NCBI RefSeq assembly: GCF_901709675.1
Contig: NC_051099.1
Location: 8,620,001 to 8,684,000, forward strand
DNA from: Syngnathus acus
Lineage: Eukaryota; Chordata; Actinopteri; Syngnathiformes; Syngnathidae
DNA: 64,000 bases
Direction: 5' to 3'
Positions 52,176 to 63,088 of the stretch are shown in pieces. Under the pieces are notes generated by a model. The model had not been told where the DNA came from. It worked only from the letters and a program-made list of their open reading frames with translations, and made no database searches. Numbering within the stretch: the first letter of the stretch is position 1; every line of letters begins with the position of its first letter. The position numbers and the translations under genes were made by a program.

Positions 52176-54100
52176 GAATACCAATGTACATGAAACTATG
52201 TTGACGATTTAGCCTTGAAAAGTGAGCCTGAGTAAAAAGTCTTATCTCAATGTGTCGGTCTTTCTGTGCTCCGGCTCATGATATGCCATGTGTACACACA
52301 GGCAGGGGCGCGATCTGCCCGTGTCTTTGGTTGTCTGTATTTGTCTTGCTGTCTTTATTGTGCTCCCAGTGTGCTCTGTTCTCTCTGCCTCCTCTCTGTT
52401 TCATGGCGGCTTCAGCCCTTTGCTCTCCCATTACCTCAATTTTCTATTATATTCCCATAACAGGCCTGTCACGTCCTAAGAAATCACCTCTTGTTCTTGA
52501 CTGTTGCAAGATGACACATTGAAATGTTTCAAATGCTATGATTAGCCAACATTGTTCAAGGGTTCCCAGAACCAAGCTGCTTAGGGGTAAAAGATAAATC
52601 CATGCTGTGTAGTTATCTGCTACATTACAATCCTTTTTGTCGTTGTGACAGTGGAAATGACACAAGTGGGGGAATTAATGTGGACCTTCCCTGCCATGTT
52701 AATCTAATGTTAACGCATAAGGGAATTGATGGCGCCGTTCTGCGAAGCAGGGCATGGGCTCTCCCAACCTCTTGATCAAATGAAATATGATGCAACTCAT
52801 GTGTATTTATGTACTACATGCCAGTGTTATTTTTGCTTTGGAGTTGAAACACATTGTGTCCTTTTAAATAATAAAACACACATGCTTGATTCGGTTGATA
52901 TGCCACGGGAGTATGGCTTTGGCCGCAAGTCACAATATCATCAACGTAGCATGTGGCAAATTGTGTTGTATTGTTATATAACTTACTCCATGAGATCAGG
53001 TTGTTAATCAAGGACACTCACTACGGTCTCCACCAGTTGCTGAAAATAATGGAGTAGGGCACAAGTTAACTAACTCTAAATATAACCAGTTAATCTGTTT
53101 CAGCTTTCCTAGATGACTTGATATGCATCCATTCATTTCATTAAAAGCTAAATAAATAAAAGATCATTCATCCTTATGCACCATGTCCAGCTGCTGCGGC
53201 ACCTGCCACTGAGGTAGAATGTTGTCTGGCTCTGCACATTTGATTTGGAAATAGCCAACATCACCCAACCCGTTGAAAATTTTAAATGACTCTCCCAGAC
53301 CTGGCACATTTTAACACCTCTTGCGTTTTGGTTATACCTTTTCTTTACTTTTGCCAACCAAGCCACATGGTGATTTTTTTGATAAATGACTCAAAAGTAG
53401 TCTTCAACCTAAGGCAAATGCTATAAATATGATAAAGCAATGTTATGGAGTGCGAGAAAGAAGTGATCTCACCAAACCTCTGCAGCTTGAAGATATATTA
53501 ACTGCTGCATTAATAGTCCTTGCAAAATGTCCATGATTTTTATTCCGACTGAAATTGTGAGGAATAACAATTTGAACTAAGCTTGTCAAGAGAGCAACCG
53601 TGTCCCAAGATTGTGAGAACTATTGAAGTAGCCCTTGAAGTTTAACCAGCAGGAAAAAAGCAGTTGAGCAAGAATTATGCGGCGATGGCAATTCAACAGC
53701 TGCAGCTGGGTTGGCGAATGCCAAGTCATAATGTCTCAAAATCAGCTCTTGCAGCCAACTCAAATTGCGCTCAGAAAGATGCAGAGTAACGTTGCCAACA
53801 AACTGTTTATTGCATCTTAGATTTGTTGAAAAGAAAGGAATTGCAATTAGAATCGACGCACAGAACATTAATCACAGTCAAGATTGATAAGATCTAAATA
53901 GCATCCAGTTACCGCAGACGTTACGGATAAGTGCATTTCACTAAAGGAATACAAAGCAGATGATACTATTTTTATTTTATCAAGTGCGCATGCGTGTACA
54001 CACACACACTTGTGCTTTTATTTGTGCGTTTTACGTCTGTGCATGCTCCCAGAGGGGAAACAGGCTGTGTGGGGTGTTATCTGCTTGTGCAGAGGGTGAC
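52176..54100. other. unique intronic sequence, nothing recognised
   Basis: AT-leaning DNA with overlapping chance frames of up to 93 codons (52726..53007) and a short CA run near 53999..54010. No repeat boundary, no domain. Confidence 0.5.
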
Positions 54101-54108
54101 AGCTAATC

Positions 54109-54740
54109 ACCGGCCCTGACAAACACTAGGGGAGAGGGGAGGGAGGAGAGATGACAAACGAGAGCGAGAGGGGGAGATGGCAGCGGCCAGTGCCATTGAC
54201 ATTGGAATTCCACGCTGTAACCACAGAGTGCCTCGTATCCTGTCATCACGTCGCCTGTAGAAGTTTGAATCCGGCGGCGGACAACCGCAGAGCCTCCGAC
54301 CTGGCCCACTGACAACTAATAAACCGCCATCATGGACGGAGCGCCACCAAGAAAACAGTGATGAGTTGAATAAATCTTTGTGTTTGCCAAGTCTGTCAGC
54401 ACCAGCTTTGATCTCCTACCTGCTGCTCGTAAATTCCACAGTCTGGCCCGGGAGGACGGCCTGTATACGGGTAGCTGTTACGGAAGCCGGCTTGCACCAT
54501 GTTACCTTGTCAGGTGAAGGCGGTCTGATTTTGTCGGAAAACCTGCTTAAAGCGCGCGTCGTTCAATCTGTTGGTATGAAGTGCGCGTTGCAGATGGGCT
54601 GCCTTCCTGCGAGCTGCGTGTTGACATAGTGATCAGAGCAAGATGTGTGTCACTGTCATAAAATGGAGGCGGGAAGGCGAGACAAATTTAAGTGCGCTCC
54701 TGAGAGCGGATGACATCGTAGAATACGGGCAACGAAGTTG
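54109..54740. promoter_or_regulatory. CpG-rich patch, possible regulatory element or internal promoter
   Basis: Over about 630 bp there are roughly 30 CpG dinucleotides by eye (ccggcggcgg, agcgcgcgtcg, gaagccggc and others). Most of the surrounding intron has far fewer. There is no transposon signature. A Kozak-like gccatcATGG lies at 54328..54337, but its frame stops after nine codons. A promoter or conserved enhancer are possibilities. No TATA box or initiator could be identified. Confidence 0.35.
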
Positions 54741-55845
54741 TGTAACCACGGTTATGTGATTGGCACTTTGCACAATCATTAAATATTTGGTTAATGGACA
54801 TTAATGACTGCTCAGTTTGATGAACAACTGCCAGACTGAAATGTCAGTCTTCTCCTGGCGGGTGCATTGGCTTCTGGCCTCCATATGGTTTCTGGGCTCC
54901 CTCCCATGCAGAGCCATTGTGGGTGGCATTATTTGGCGTCTGTCTGGGTAGCCGTGATGGGTGTCATGCTGAGGGCCTCCACACGGAGTGACCCTCATCT
55001 GCTCACACTGTCACACCTCTCACCACTTTGCTCTCTCTATCTGACCCTGTCACCAAGGCGCACGGTGACAGATTCAGCCAGAGAGAAATCGCACCAGGAA
55101 CTCAAGCGGTTGGCGGATCTTTTCAGATGTAGCCGCTGCCGAAATCGCTTTGTAAATAAAATCAAAGATAACTGTCAGATCCGTTTACTGTGCACGCTGC
55201 TTGAGCGCATGCAAATTGCGCTATGGGTGAACGAGTCAGAGGTCCAATGCTATCCCGAAATTGAAGTTGTCATCCATTTCTTTAAGCTTAAGTGCGAGCC
55301 ACGTGTTAAACGGTGCCACCATTCCAACGACAGATCAGATTGCACAATGGCTCCCTGTTTCCTGCTAGGGTTTGGGAATAGACATTTTGTCATCTCATAT
55401 CTTATCCACAGATGGTTTGGTCCGGATGGCCACATGTCTACAATTGAGTGCATGCACATCTACATCTGTGTTCTTGCTTGGTGTGGGCGCTAATGACTGT
55501 TGGCATTTGGCCGCTATCAGTAGATTGTTAATTAGTATTGAGAGGTTAGGGGGAGATGCACAGATTCCCTTCTATCTGTGAAACAGATGCCGATTTGATC
55601 TGCTAACCCCACTCCCAAGTCTCTTCTCTATGTGATGTGAAACTTTTTGTTTGTTGGGACTGAATTTATTTTGGCAAGTCAAGTTCAGTGCCGCCCATGA
55701 AATGATGCACCAATGTTGTTCCAACATCTAACTATGGAACCTCTGTGGGTATTTTATTTGTTCAAATATTTAAATTGCATTATAATGAAGGTCACAAATG
55801 TCACACATGACTAAAATTGCCAAGTCACTGAATTTCATATAATTA
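54741..55845. other. unique intronic sequence with a long open frame
   Basis: An open frame of 208 codons (54867..55493, + strand) is the longest in the window. Its product has hydrophobic segments early on and a cysteine/arginine-rich middle (LFRCSRCRNRF), but I recognise no family. I see no splice site or poly(A) context that makes it a gene, and treat it as probably fortuitous. Confidence 0.4.
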
Positions 55846-55929
55846 CTGTATTTTTCAGACTATAAGTCACGTTTTTTTTCATAGTTTGGGTGGGGGGGAC
55901 TTATAATCAGGAGCGACATATGTGAAATT

Positions 55930-56010
55930 ATTCACAAATCTTCAAAATTCAAAAATCCGCGATGTAGTGAAACCGCGATAAACGAACCGCGATGTAGCAA
56001 GGGATTACTG
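55930..56010 (+). mobile_element. right end of a CAGTAATCCCTCG-family element nested in the host transposon
   Basis: Contains atccgcgatgtagtgaaacc and gcgataaacgaaccgcgatg and ends caagggattactg. This is the same right terminus as the element ending at 27125. The left part of that element is absent here, so it is either a deleted insertion or a capture. Confidence 0.75.
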
Positions 56011-56011
56011 C

Positions 56012-56290
56012 AATTTGAACTGTAACTGACGTCACCGGCGCACATGCGGCGGTTGTTTACATAAAGGACAAAGGATTCGATCATGGGATTTAATGGCTTG
56101 GAGTGACAGAGATTGTTTGATAAAATTGTTTATAATTATATGGGCCTGTGGAATAATTTGAACTGCTTCGACGTCAGCGGCGCGACACACACACGACATA
56201 AAGGACGATCGATGGATTTAATGATTTGGAGTGACAGATGATTTGATAAAGGTGTTATTTATGTTGTAGTTATTTGGATAACTGTTAATG
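56012..56290 (+). repeat. diverged internal tandem duplication carrying a CRE palindrome
   Basis: Unit one (about 56012..56157) and unit two (about 56158..56290) share the order aactg, gacgtca, cataaagga, gatttaatg, ttggagtgacag and tttgataaa. Unit one contains the perfect cyclic-AMP-response-element palindrome TGACGTCA at 56027..56034. Unit two has cgacgtca, one base off the palindrome. Confidence 0.7.
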
Positions 56291-56531
56291 TTACATCAGG
56301 CCCGTTCTCAGCTCTTCGTTTGTGTTTATGTCACGTTAGCATACCGTATCGTTTAGCCTGTTGTTGCTCGTTCATGTCTGTTCTTGGTGTTGGATTTTGT
56401 CGAATAAATTTCCCCCAAAATGCGACTCATACTCCGGTGCGACTCATATGTTTTTTTGCACTTCATTGTGCATTTTATGGCTGATGCGACGTATATATTC
56501 CGGAGCGACTTGTAGTCCGAAAAATACGGTA

Positions 56532-59500
56532 CTAGATAAAGCCATTAATAGGTTTGCTATTCAACCTTTGCAGATGACTATTACCTAAAATGAATAGAAA
56601 ATGAATATATTGTATACATCCTGTCTACAAATGAATTGTGAATTCTTTTTTCAAATGGTAACTGAAGGCAAGCTTTTTTGCCGCAATGCGCCGCAACAAT
56701 GAAAATAAAGTTGGGCAGTTTATCCTTTTAAATGTCCCCAGTAATTAATTTTCTTTGTGAATCAAACGGCATAGAAAAAGAAAGACAATTCGAACAATTT
56801 CCATATATTCAAAGGCAACCTTTAACAAATCTCTACTAACTCAGAGACACAGAGCTAAAATATTCCTCTTGCACTCTGCAACGTCAGATCCTTTGTCTAT
56901 TCAGTTAATTGTAGAATAGATGTCCTGATGGAATTGCTCTGTGACCTTTTAGTATTTTTATGTCCTCAGCCCGTATATTTGCTAAGTGATGGTATTCTGG
57001 CTGATTAGTCCTCCAAATACACACATGGATACACACACTATTACCAAACACAATGTATTCACTCCCAGAACCCGACTCCCATTGTTCTGCTTTATAACAC
57101 TGGGAAAGGAGCATCAGTCAAGTATATTAGCTGGATCCTATTACTGTCACCAGATTGCCTCTCTGAGCCATCTTAAAGAGCCCCCAGACAAAACTTCCTG
57201 TCATGTTAATCCAAGCTTTAATAAATAGAGGGATGTGTAACCATATTCAAATCGGGCCTCCCATAGTTGTGCTGACAAAGAGAGACAGGCTATCACCAAA
57301 TAACAGATGAAAGTGTTTTGTATGAACAGATGAAAAGTTTTCTATGAGTGCTCAGTCTCTTCAAATCTTGGGAGAAATGACAAATCATTGAAATGTCCTA
57401 ATGTAAGTGAAGCACTAGCAATAGTGACCATTGTATAGAAAATAAATGTGATTTTTGTCCGACCAGCAGATCACTCCATGTTCACCTGTTGATTTGCACG
57501 TCATCTAAACCTCGACACCAGCTGCCAGTGAGTCATTTCCATTGCCTCACCGATACAGTTAAATAACTGGTGGTTCAAAGCCAGCTGCAAAAGGCACAAT
57601 AAAAACACGTCATTTCTGCTCTCGAGTAATCTCAGCGCTGACGGAGGAAGCCGGAGCCACCTCTCTTGATTCAAGGCCACATTTAGATTCACAACTTTCA
57701 AAAAAAGAGCAAACCACCTAGAATTGAATGCTCTCTTCCAGACTTGTTTTATTTCCAGACAATTGTTCCTTTTCGTCGAAGAGAAAAGGGCAGATTTCTT
57801 TTTCATTTTTCATTGTGCTTAAGCAACAAATCATGTAAAGAACTTCAATATTTTTACACACAGTCCCTGAACATATCATCGTATCTTTTGACCTTTATTG
57901 CCTCTTCCGCATTTCCGCCTGTAGCTATTTTTACATTAAGCGCATCATTTTGTGAAATCTACTGCAAATATGTGCACGTATACGTGCGCACTTGTGCGCA
58001 CATGAGAAAAATCTGATCGGCTTTGCAGGGAGGAAGAAAATCATTTTAAATAGGTCCTCTGTGTTAAACTGTTTGCTCTGGGGCTTAAGGATTGCTCACC
58101 TCTCCAAATACTATTTTAGCTTGAAAGCAAAATATTTCCCTGGCTGAGCTTTCACACGGGAGAATGAGGGAAAGCACCGGCCGGCACTGTAGTTTGTAGG
58201 TGGCTTGCAGGCATACTCTATTCTGACAGAAAGAGGAGGCACTCGGTGAGAGAGTAGCAGAGGGCCCTATTCATAAAATGACTCCATAATGGCAAGTTCC
58301 TGTAGCCTGGAAAAGGAAGACAAGAAGATTGATGGACAAGGCCAAGGCCAACATCCTCAAACATATGGAGTTCAAGTATGTGGATATGACTGTGGAAGGC
58401 CAAACGTGGGACTAAGCACCGCATCATACTTGGGGTCCCATTCATTCAGGAAGGTGTGACCTTCAAAGTGATGTTCAAATTTCTATTAAAGGGTCAGAGG
58501 TAGTTTTAAACGAGCATTTTCAAACATGAGCCAAAGCACTGACAAGAGTGTACTTGATGGAGTCTTTGAGCCATCAGCTGTCAGCCTGTTTGATACATGC
58601 TTTCTGACACATTTTTTTCCATGAAACTATCCATTAGGAAAATTGCCAAAATGATGGCAAAAACATCATGTTTCTTTGATAGCAATCCATTGGTGTATGT
58701 GCCCTTAGCATGATTGGCTTTTTTGAATTGTGCATTCGCTGGTCTGTGAGCCGCACAGAGCCTCCGCGTTTGGATCTGCAGAAGCTCTCCGCAAGCGCAT
58801 CACTTTACATCACCATAGCGACCTCCTTGGATGCAGAGCAGGGGACCTCATAAATATGTAATGGTGACACATTTGAGAAATTGTCCTCCTCGAGTGTTTC
58901 TCTCAAGCCATTTTGTTAATGTCAACATGAAGGAAACTTGTTTGAATAAGTGTTGACGTTCAGAGCACGCTCTATATAGTTAATATATACGCAGAAATTA
59001 GCATCAGAGCTAGAAAACGGCAGATTTTTTTGGATAGTTTTCATTAAAGCAAAACATACTTAATATTCTAGATTGACTTAATAATATGGTTTGTAATGAC
59101 GTATAAGTGTTTTTAAACGTAACAACGTAAGATAACGGGCGCCCCAGTTTGGCGCGATCAGAAATTGCAAACACTCCCTAAATCTAACTTTTAAAGACAC
59201 ATTGGAGCTTTCCTGGGAAACTATCAAATCCAATCAAAACTTGCGCGTCAAGCAGCGACTGTTATTTCAGAGTGGTTCATCCAGATGGAACGAGCCGAGC
59301 AGCAATGAGACGGGTGGGAGGAGTCAGCCACACGGCTTGGAAGCTGCAAATATCTGTTTCCATACACCATAACTAGACAGCTGGTCAGATCACAGCTAAT
59401 AGTGCCCCTGTAGAAAAGTCACGGGGATTGTAGAGTTGCAGATGCTTCGTCTCTAGTGTGTGTAATGCAGTCCAAGGAGCTGATCAGCAGAGCACCTTCT

Positions 59501-60278
59501 ATTTCCTTAACCATCCAGTATATTCCTCTGCAGCGCGGGTTCTTTGTCACATGACCGAAAGCCACCCATAGGCTAACAATTAAGAGCCCCCTCTCCTAAA
59601 TGTGTAATTACAAAAGCTGAAAGGAAGCACAAATGTTGCCCTCTACTCTTTGTGAAACAAGCACTTGTAAGAGCACTCAAGCGTGGATGCAGGCAGCTCT
59701 GTGTGCAATTCAACCGCCTCTGACAGTGACATAGACTCCCCCTCTACAAAAGAACAATTGAAAGGGTTGTTGCAAATTTGTCCATTGTCACTGGGCTGCT
59801 ATCATTTCTCTCTTAATTGTCATCACTGAAATAGAATAGGAGATGATCTACTCTGCAAAGGGAGTGTTGATGAAGGGGTAGTGCCAGCTGAGCCTTCTCC
59901 TTGACCATGACCCTTATTTGTCATAATGATGCTAATGATGTGATACTTCATTGAGCTCTGTAGGGAGTTTTTCTTAACACCCCCCCCCCTTGAAAACCTA
60001 TGGAACAGCTAATCCCAAAGGGAATCTGGGGAACTACTCCCCTGCTCAGTGAGTCCCAAGGAAGATGGATGCTTATCAAATCATCAATGCTGTGCGGTAA
60101 AGATGTGGTTTTTGAATCAAAGAGACAAAGTTACCCCAGGTGATATGTTTTGAACTAGACCTTGCCGTGTCCAAAACGAGCAGCACAACGCTCTGTGACG
60201 TGGCAGCTCAAAACATTAACACAAAGGTCACCTTATGTGGTTATGACCTGACTTTCTTTAGCATCAGATATCATCCAT
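56532..60278. other. unique intronic sequence, nothing recognised
   Basis: Mixed composition, with a C run at 59981..59989 and otherwise no repeats. The purine-rich stretch at 58310..58470 looks codon-like but gives no domain. No transposon ends. Confidence 0.5.
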
Positions 60279-60363
60279 ATAGGTGTCAACCACAAATTGC
60301 AGAAAAGCTCCTCTGCTCGCTTTCCTGCCATGAGTTGAATGTAAATGTGCGGTTGACACCTAT
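60279..60363 (+). ncRNA. candidate structured RNA: 85-nt hairpin in the msi2 intron
   Basis: The left arm is ATAGGTGTCAACCACAAATT (60279..60298). The right arm (60344..60363), read inversely, is ATAGGTGTCAACCGCACATT. They match at 18 of 20 positions, and the outer 13 base pairs are perfect. The 45-nt loop holds a second small stem (gcaga at 60299..60303 with tctgc at 60312..60316). No transposon family with these ends is known to me and no simple repeat is nearby. It could be a small foldback element, a microRNA-like precursor or chance. The loop is long for a typical pre-miRNA. Confidence 0.35.
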
Positions 60364-62521
60364 CTAAATCGCTGTCATAATTCATTTCCAGAGCTCTTAA
60401 ATCTCTCCCTGTCACCTGGCAGGTCTGCTGTTTTCCAATCCAAACATATCATATTAGCCCTTATTGATGCCTTTGTCCTTTGATACATAATTCATCTCTC
60501 CCAACCCTTTTTTTTTTTTTTTTTAACAAATCATCATTTATTTGTCTTTTGTCGTGGATTTATTTCCAAGTTCTTATGCACTTTTTCAAGAACCACCATA
60601 GCCACACTAACCAATTTCTCACGTGAACAAAATTGTATTGTTGGGACAGCAAATATGGTAAGAGCAAACAATTGATTCACAGACACATAAACGGAGGTAA
60701 GACACAGATGGGAATGGAACACATCAAGGCAAAGCAAAATAGCGGACTCCTGACGAATGGGATTGGTGAGACACACATTAGCAGACAGCGGGGACAATTC
60801 TAGGACAGGGGGGTGTTTCAAAACAGAAAATGGGCAGATTGCAAATCATTAGCTTTGAGCTATTAGGTTTCATCAGATTGAAAATTTAATCATATTCTAG
60901 TGTTATGATGAGGTGGCCAAATGGTTTCTGTAAGCAACCGTAGTGTTGATAATTAATCAGTCACAAACTATTGGCCACAAATGGAAAAAGTCCCTTTGAA
61001 CTAAAACTACATGTATTGTTTTGATTCCTGGTTTACATTTTTATATTGAAGTTGGAGTGGAATTGCGGGACAATCAAAAGTATTCCCGACTCCTTCCTCA
61101 AAATCCAGATTAGTCCCCTTTTGAAAGATGTGCCTCCAGCATTGGATGCCTCCACATTTGCCACTTTTGTATCATACAAGGTCGGCTTTCGCGGCCACAG
61201 CAGAATTGATTTGTTGGGTTTGTGTTCAAATTTCGCTTAAGTTTCAAGAAGCCAGTCGGTGTCTCCTGTCTTCTCTTCACCTGTTGGCCTTGTTTGGATG
61301 TGTTATTTGCTGCAGGTTTAGTTAAAGAGCTGCCTGGCCTCCTGCCCCCTCAACTGCACTCTCCATTTTTTAAGTGGTCATGGATGGCTCCAGTGCATAT
61401 ACCACCGCCAAATAGACTGCTCTTTTCTTCATTGTCACAAAAGGCCAGCTACTTTGCTGGAGTTCCCTTTCCCCTTTTACATAGTGATAAGCCAGCCATT
61501 ATCCTTTGAACCTTTCTTTTCACCAAGCCAGGAGAAAAGGAAAGAGTGAAAGTGAAGGAGGAGGAGGACGACAGAGAAAGATTTCTTCCCTGAGGTGAGA
61601 CTGGCCTCACCTCTGTGAGGCGGGCTTTTTTGTGAGCAGCGAAGAGGTCCTTAACCTTCTATCAGATGGAGGCACACAGTTGTGTTCTGCTTGAATAACT
61701 ACATTGAAAAGCCCTCGAGCACTGGAGATGGTTCTATAGAGTCTGCTGGTGCTGGAAAGAGCGAACGGGAGAGTGACAAAGAGAGCGAGAGGCCACGTTG
61801 CACGACCTGCTCGTGTGACCCTCACACCATGTGCACATTCTCCGTTAAAATGCCTATCAATGCTTTGAATGAATCAGTGTTCCTTGTATGACAGGATGGT
61901 TTTCTTTTAATAATGTCACAGCATCAAACATTTATATGATATACGTACTTCCTTTAAAAGATCTCTCTTCAGCTGTCTGCCTTGGGCTCCCAATGAATTC
62001 AATAGTATTTGTAGCAGCAGAAATAGTGCAATGTTGACTTATATCAAGGCCGCCTGGTTGTTGATAGTGTCGGGCGGTTACGTAATTCAAGCAGCCTGTC
62101 TGATTTCACCGCAGTGAAATTTAATAGTAGCACTTTCTGTCAGCATCAAGTTGAAAAATAGCATGCAAATGTTTAATGTAGTTGATGAACAGACTACAAT
62201 TTCCGATGGAATGTCAAACCTTATCTGGTGTTTAGGAGTGAAAAATGTGTAACTCTGAGTGTATTTTTGTTGTCCTTTTATACCAAGTCATTTTATATTG
62301 TCCCATCATATAATTATTAATCATGTGTTTATTTCTCACAGGTAGCTAAACTTTAAAGTTTGGTCTATCATTATATTTGTTTGTCGTGGCTACCCTGTTT
62401 TTTCTAAACTGGTGAACTTAATTTCAATAATTGTTCCTTGGTGTATATATATATATAGTATGTCTGTGTATGGAATTGCATATATCGGTGATACTCATTG
62501 AGCAAAATATAGCAACATTTA
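60364..62521. other. unique intronic sequence with a splice-junction-like site near its end
   Basis: A T run lies at about 60509..60524. Frames at 61046..61509 and 61607..61891 have no domain. At 62326..62347 a T-rich tract ending in cag is directly joined to gtagct. An AT run sits at 62444..62457 just before the next transposon. Confidence 0.5.
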
Positions 62522-63086
62522 CAGGGTCCGGCAAAATGATCTGACACATTTGTAGGTTTAATAAAATGCAAATAAATTAAAAAAAGTTTTTTATTATTTT
62601 CTAAAAGTACATATAATGCCATTTTGTTTCGTTTCATTTCATTTTCGTTTAGTTTTCGAATAATGTTATTATGTTTCGTTTCAGTTGCTAACATGAATTG
62701 GACCGGTGAGCATCGCGCTTTCATTGTGGAAACGTTTATCAAGAACGAATCTGTAACTGCAACACAACGAGTGTTCCGTTTGCGCTTCAGACTTGGTAGA
62801 CATGATCCCGTACCTGCTCGAAACACGATCTTGTTATGGGTTACTAACTTCAGAGCCAGTGGATCAGCATTGAAACGAAAATAAACCGGCGGACCTCGCA
62901 CCGCCAGAACTCCAGAAAATGTGGCAGCGGTAAGACCAAAATAATATTATTCGAAACGAAAATAAAATCAAACAAAACAAAATGGCATATGTAATTTTCG
63001 AAAATAATACAAAACTTTTTTCTTTCTTTAATTCATTTGCATTTTATTAAACCTACAAATGTGTCAGATCATTTTGCCGGACCCTG
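62522..63086 (+). mobile_element. short Tc1/mariner-superfamily element with long inverted repeats, TA-flanked
   Basis: The element is 565 bp. It starts CAGGGTCCGGCAAAATGATC and ends in the exact inverse, GATCATTTTGCCGGACCCTG, with TA on both sides (62520..62521 and 63087..63088). The inverted repeats continue for about 150 bp with small differences, through aaacctacaaatgtgtcaga and caaaatggcat blocks. The interior holds only the N-terminal part of a transposase. The well-preserved ends suggest a recent insertion. Confidence 0.93.
62693..62938 (+). pseudogene. N-terminal helix-turn-helix remnant of a DUF4817-type mariner/IS630 transposase
   Basis: From the ATG at 62693 the frame encodes 63 residues, beginning MNWTGEHRAFIVETFIKNES and ending WVTNFRASGSALKRK, then stops at 62882..62884. 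The stop interrupts the family's usual run. The following codons still read TGGPRTARTPENVAAV to about 62938, where the element's right repeat begins. In family members I remember, this is the DNA-binding head (W-T-x-E-x-R-A-F...ATQR-F-R...GRH..VP.RNTILLWV..FR.TGSAL) followed by KKPPGRPRTVRTPEN and a DDE domain. Here the entire catalytic domain is deleted. A truncated DNA-binding peptide could still be made if transcribed, but that is inference. Confidence 0.82.
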
Positions 63087-63088
63087 TA

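Larger units (their letters stand above)
55846..56529. mobile_element. composite DNA transposon with CTGTATTTTTC...GAAAAATACGG ends
   Basis: TA flanks both sides (55844..55845 and 56530..56531). The left end is CTGTATTTTTCAGACTATAA and the right end GTAGTCCGAAAAATACGG, inverted repeats with a few mismatches. Internal sub-terminal motifs repeat gcgac-ttata or gcgactcata (for example 56423..56450), as in an abundant fish family I know from memory. No transposase frame. The 684 bp include a foreign piece at about 55930..56010 and a partial internal duplication at 56012..56290. Confidence 0.85.

Noticed and set aside
54328-54357. Kozak-like ATG in CpG-rich sequence, possible alternative first exon of msi2
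   Set aside because: The frame ends after nine codons and no donor follows in frame. Only the CpG richness was kept as an observation.
58310-58470. Purine-rich, codon-like stretch
   Set aside because: Neither strand gives a domain or a frame flanked by splice sites, and it is broken by stops.
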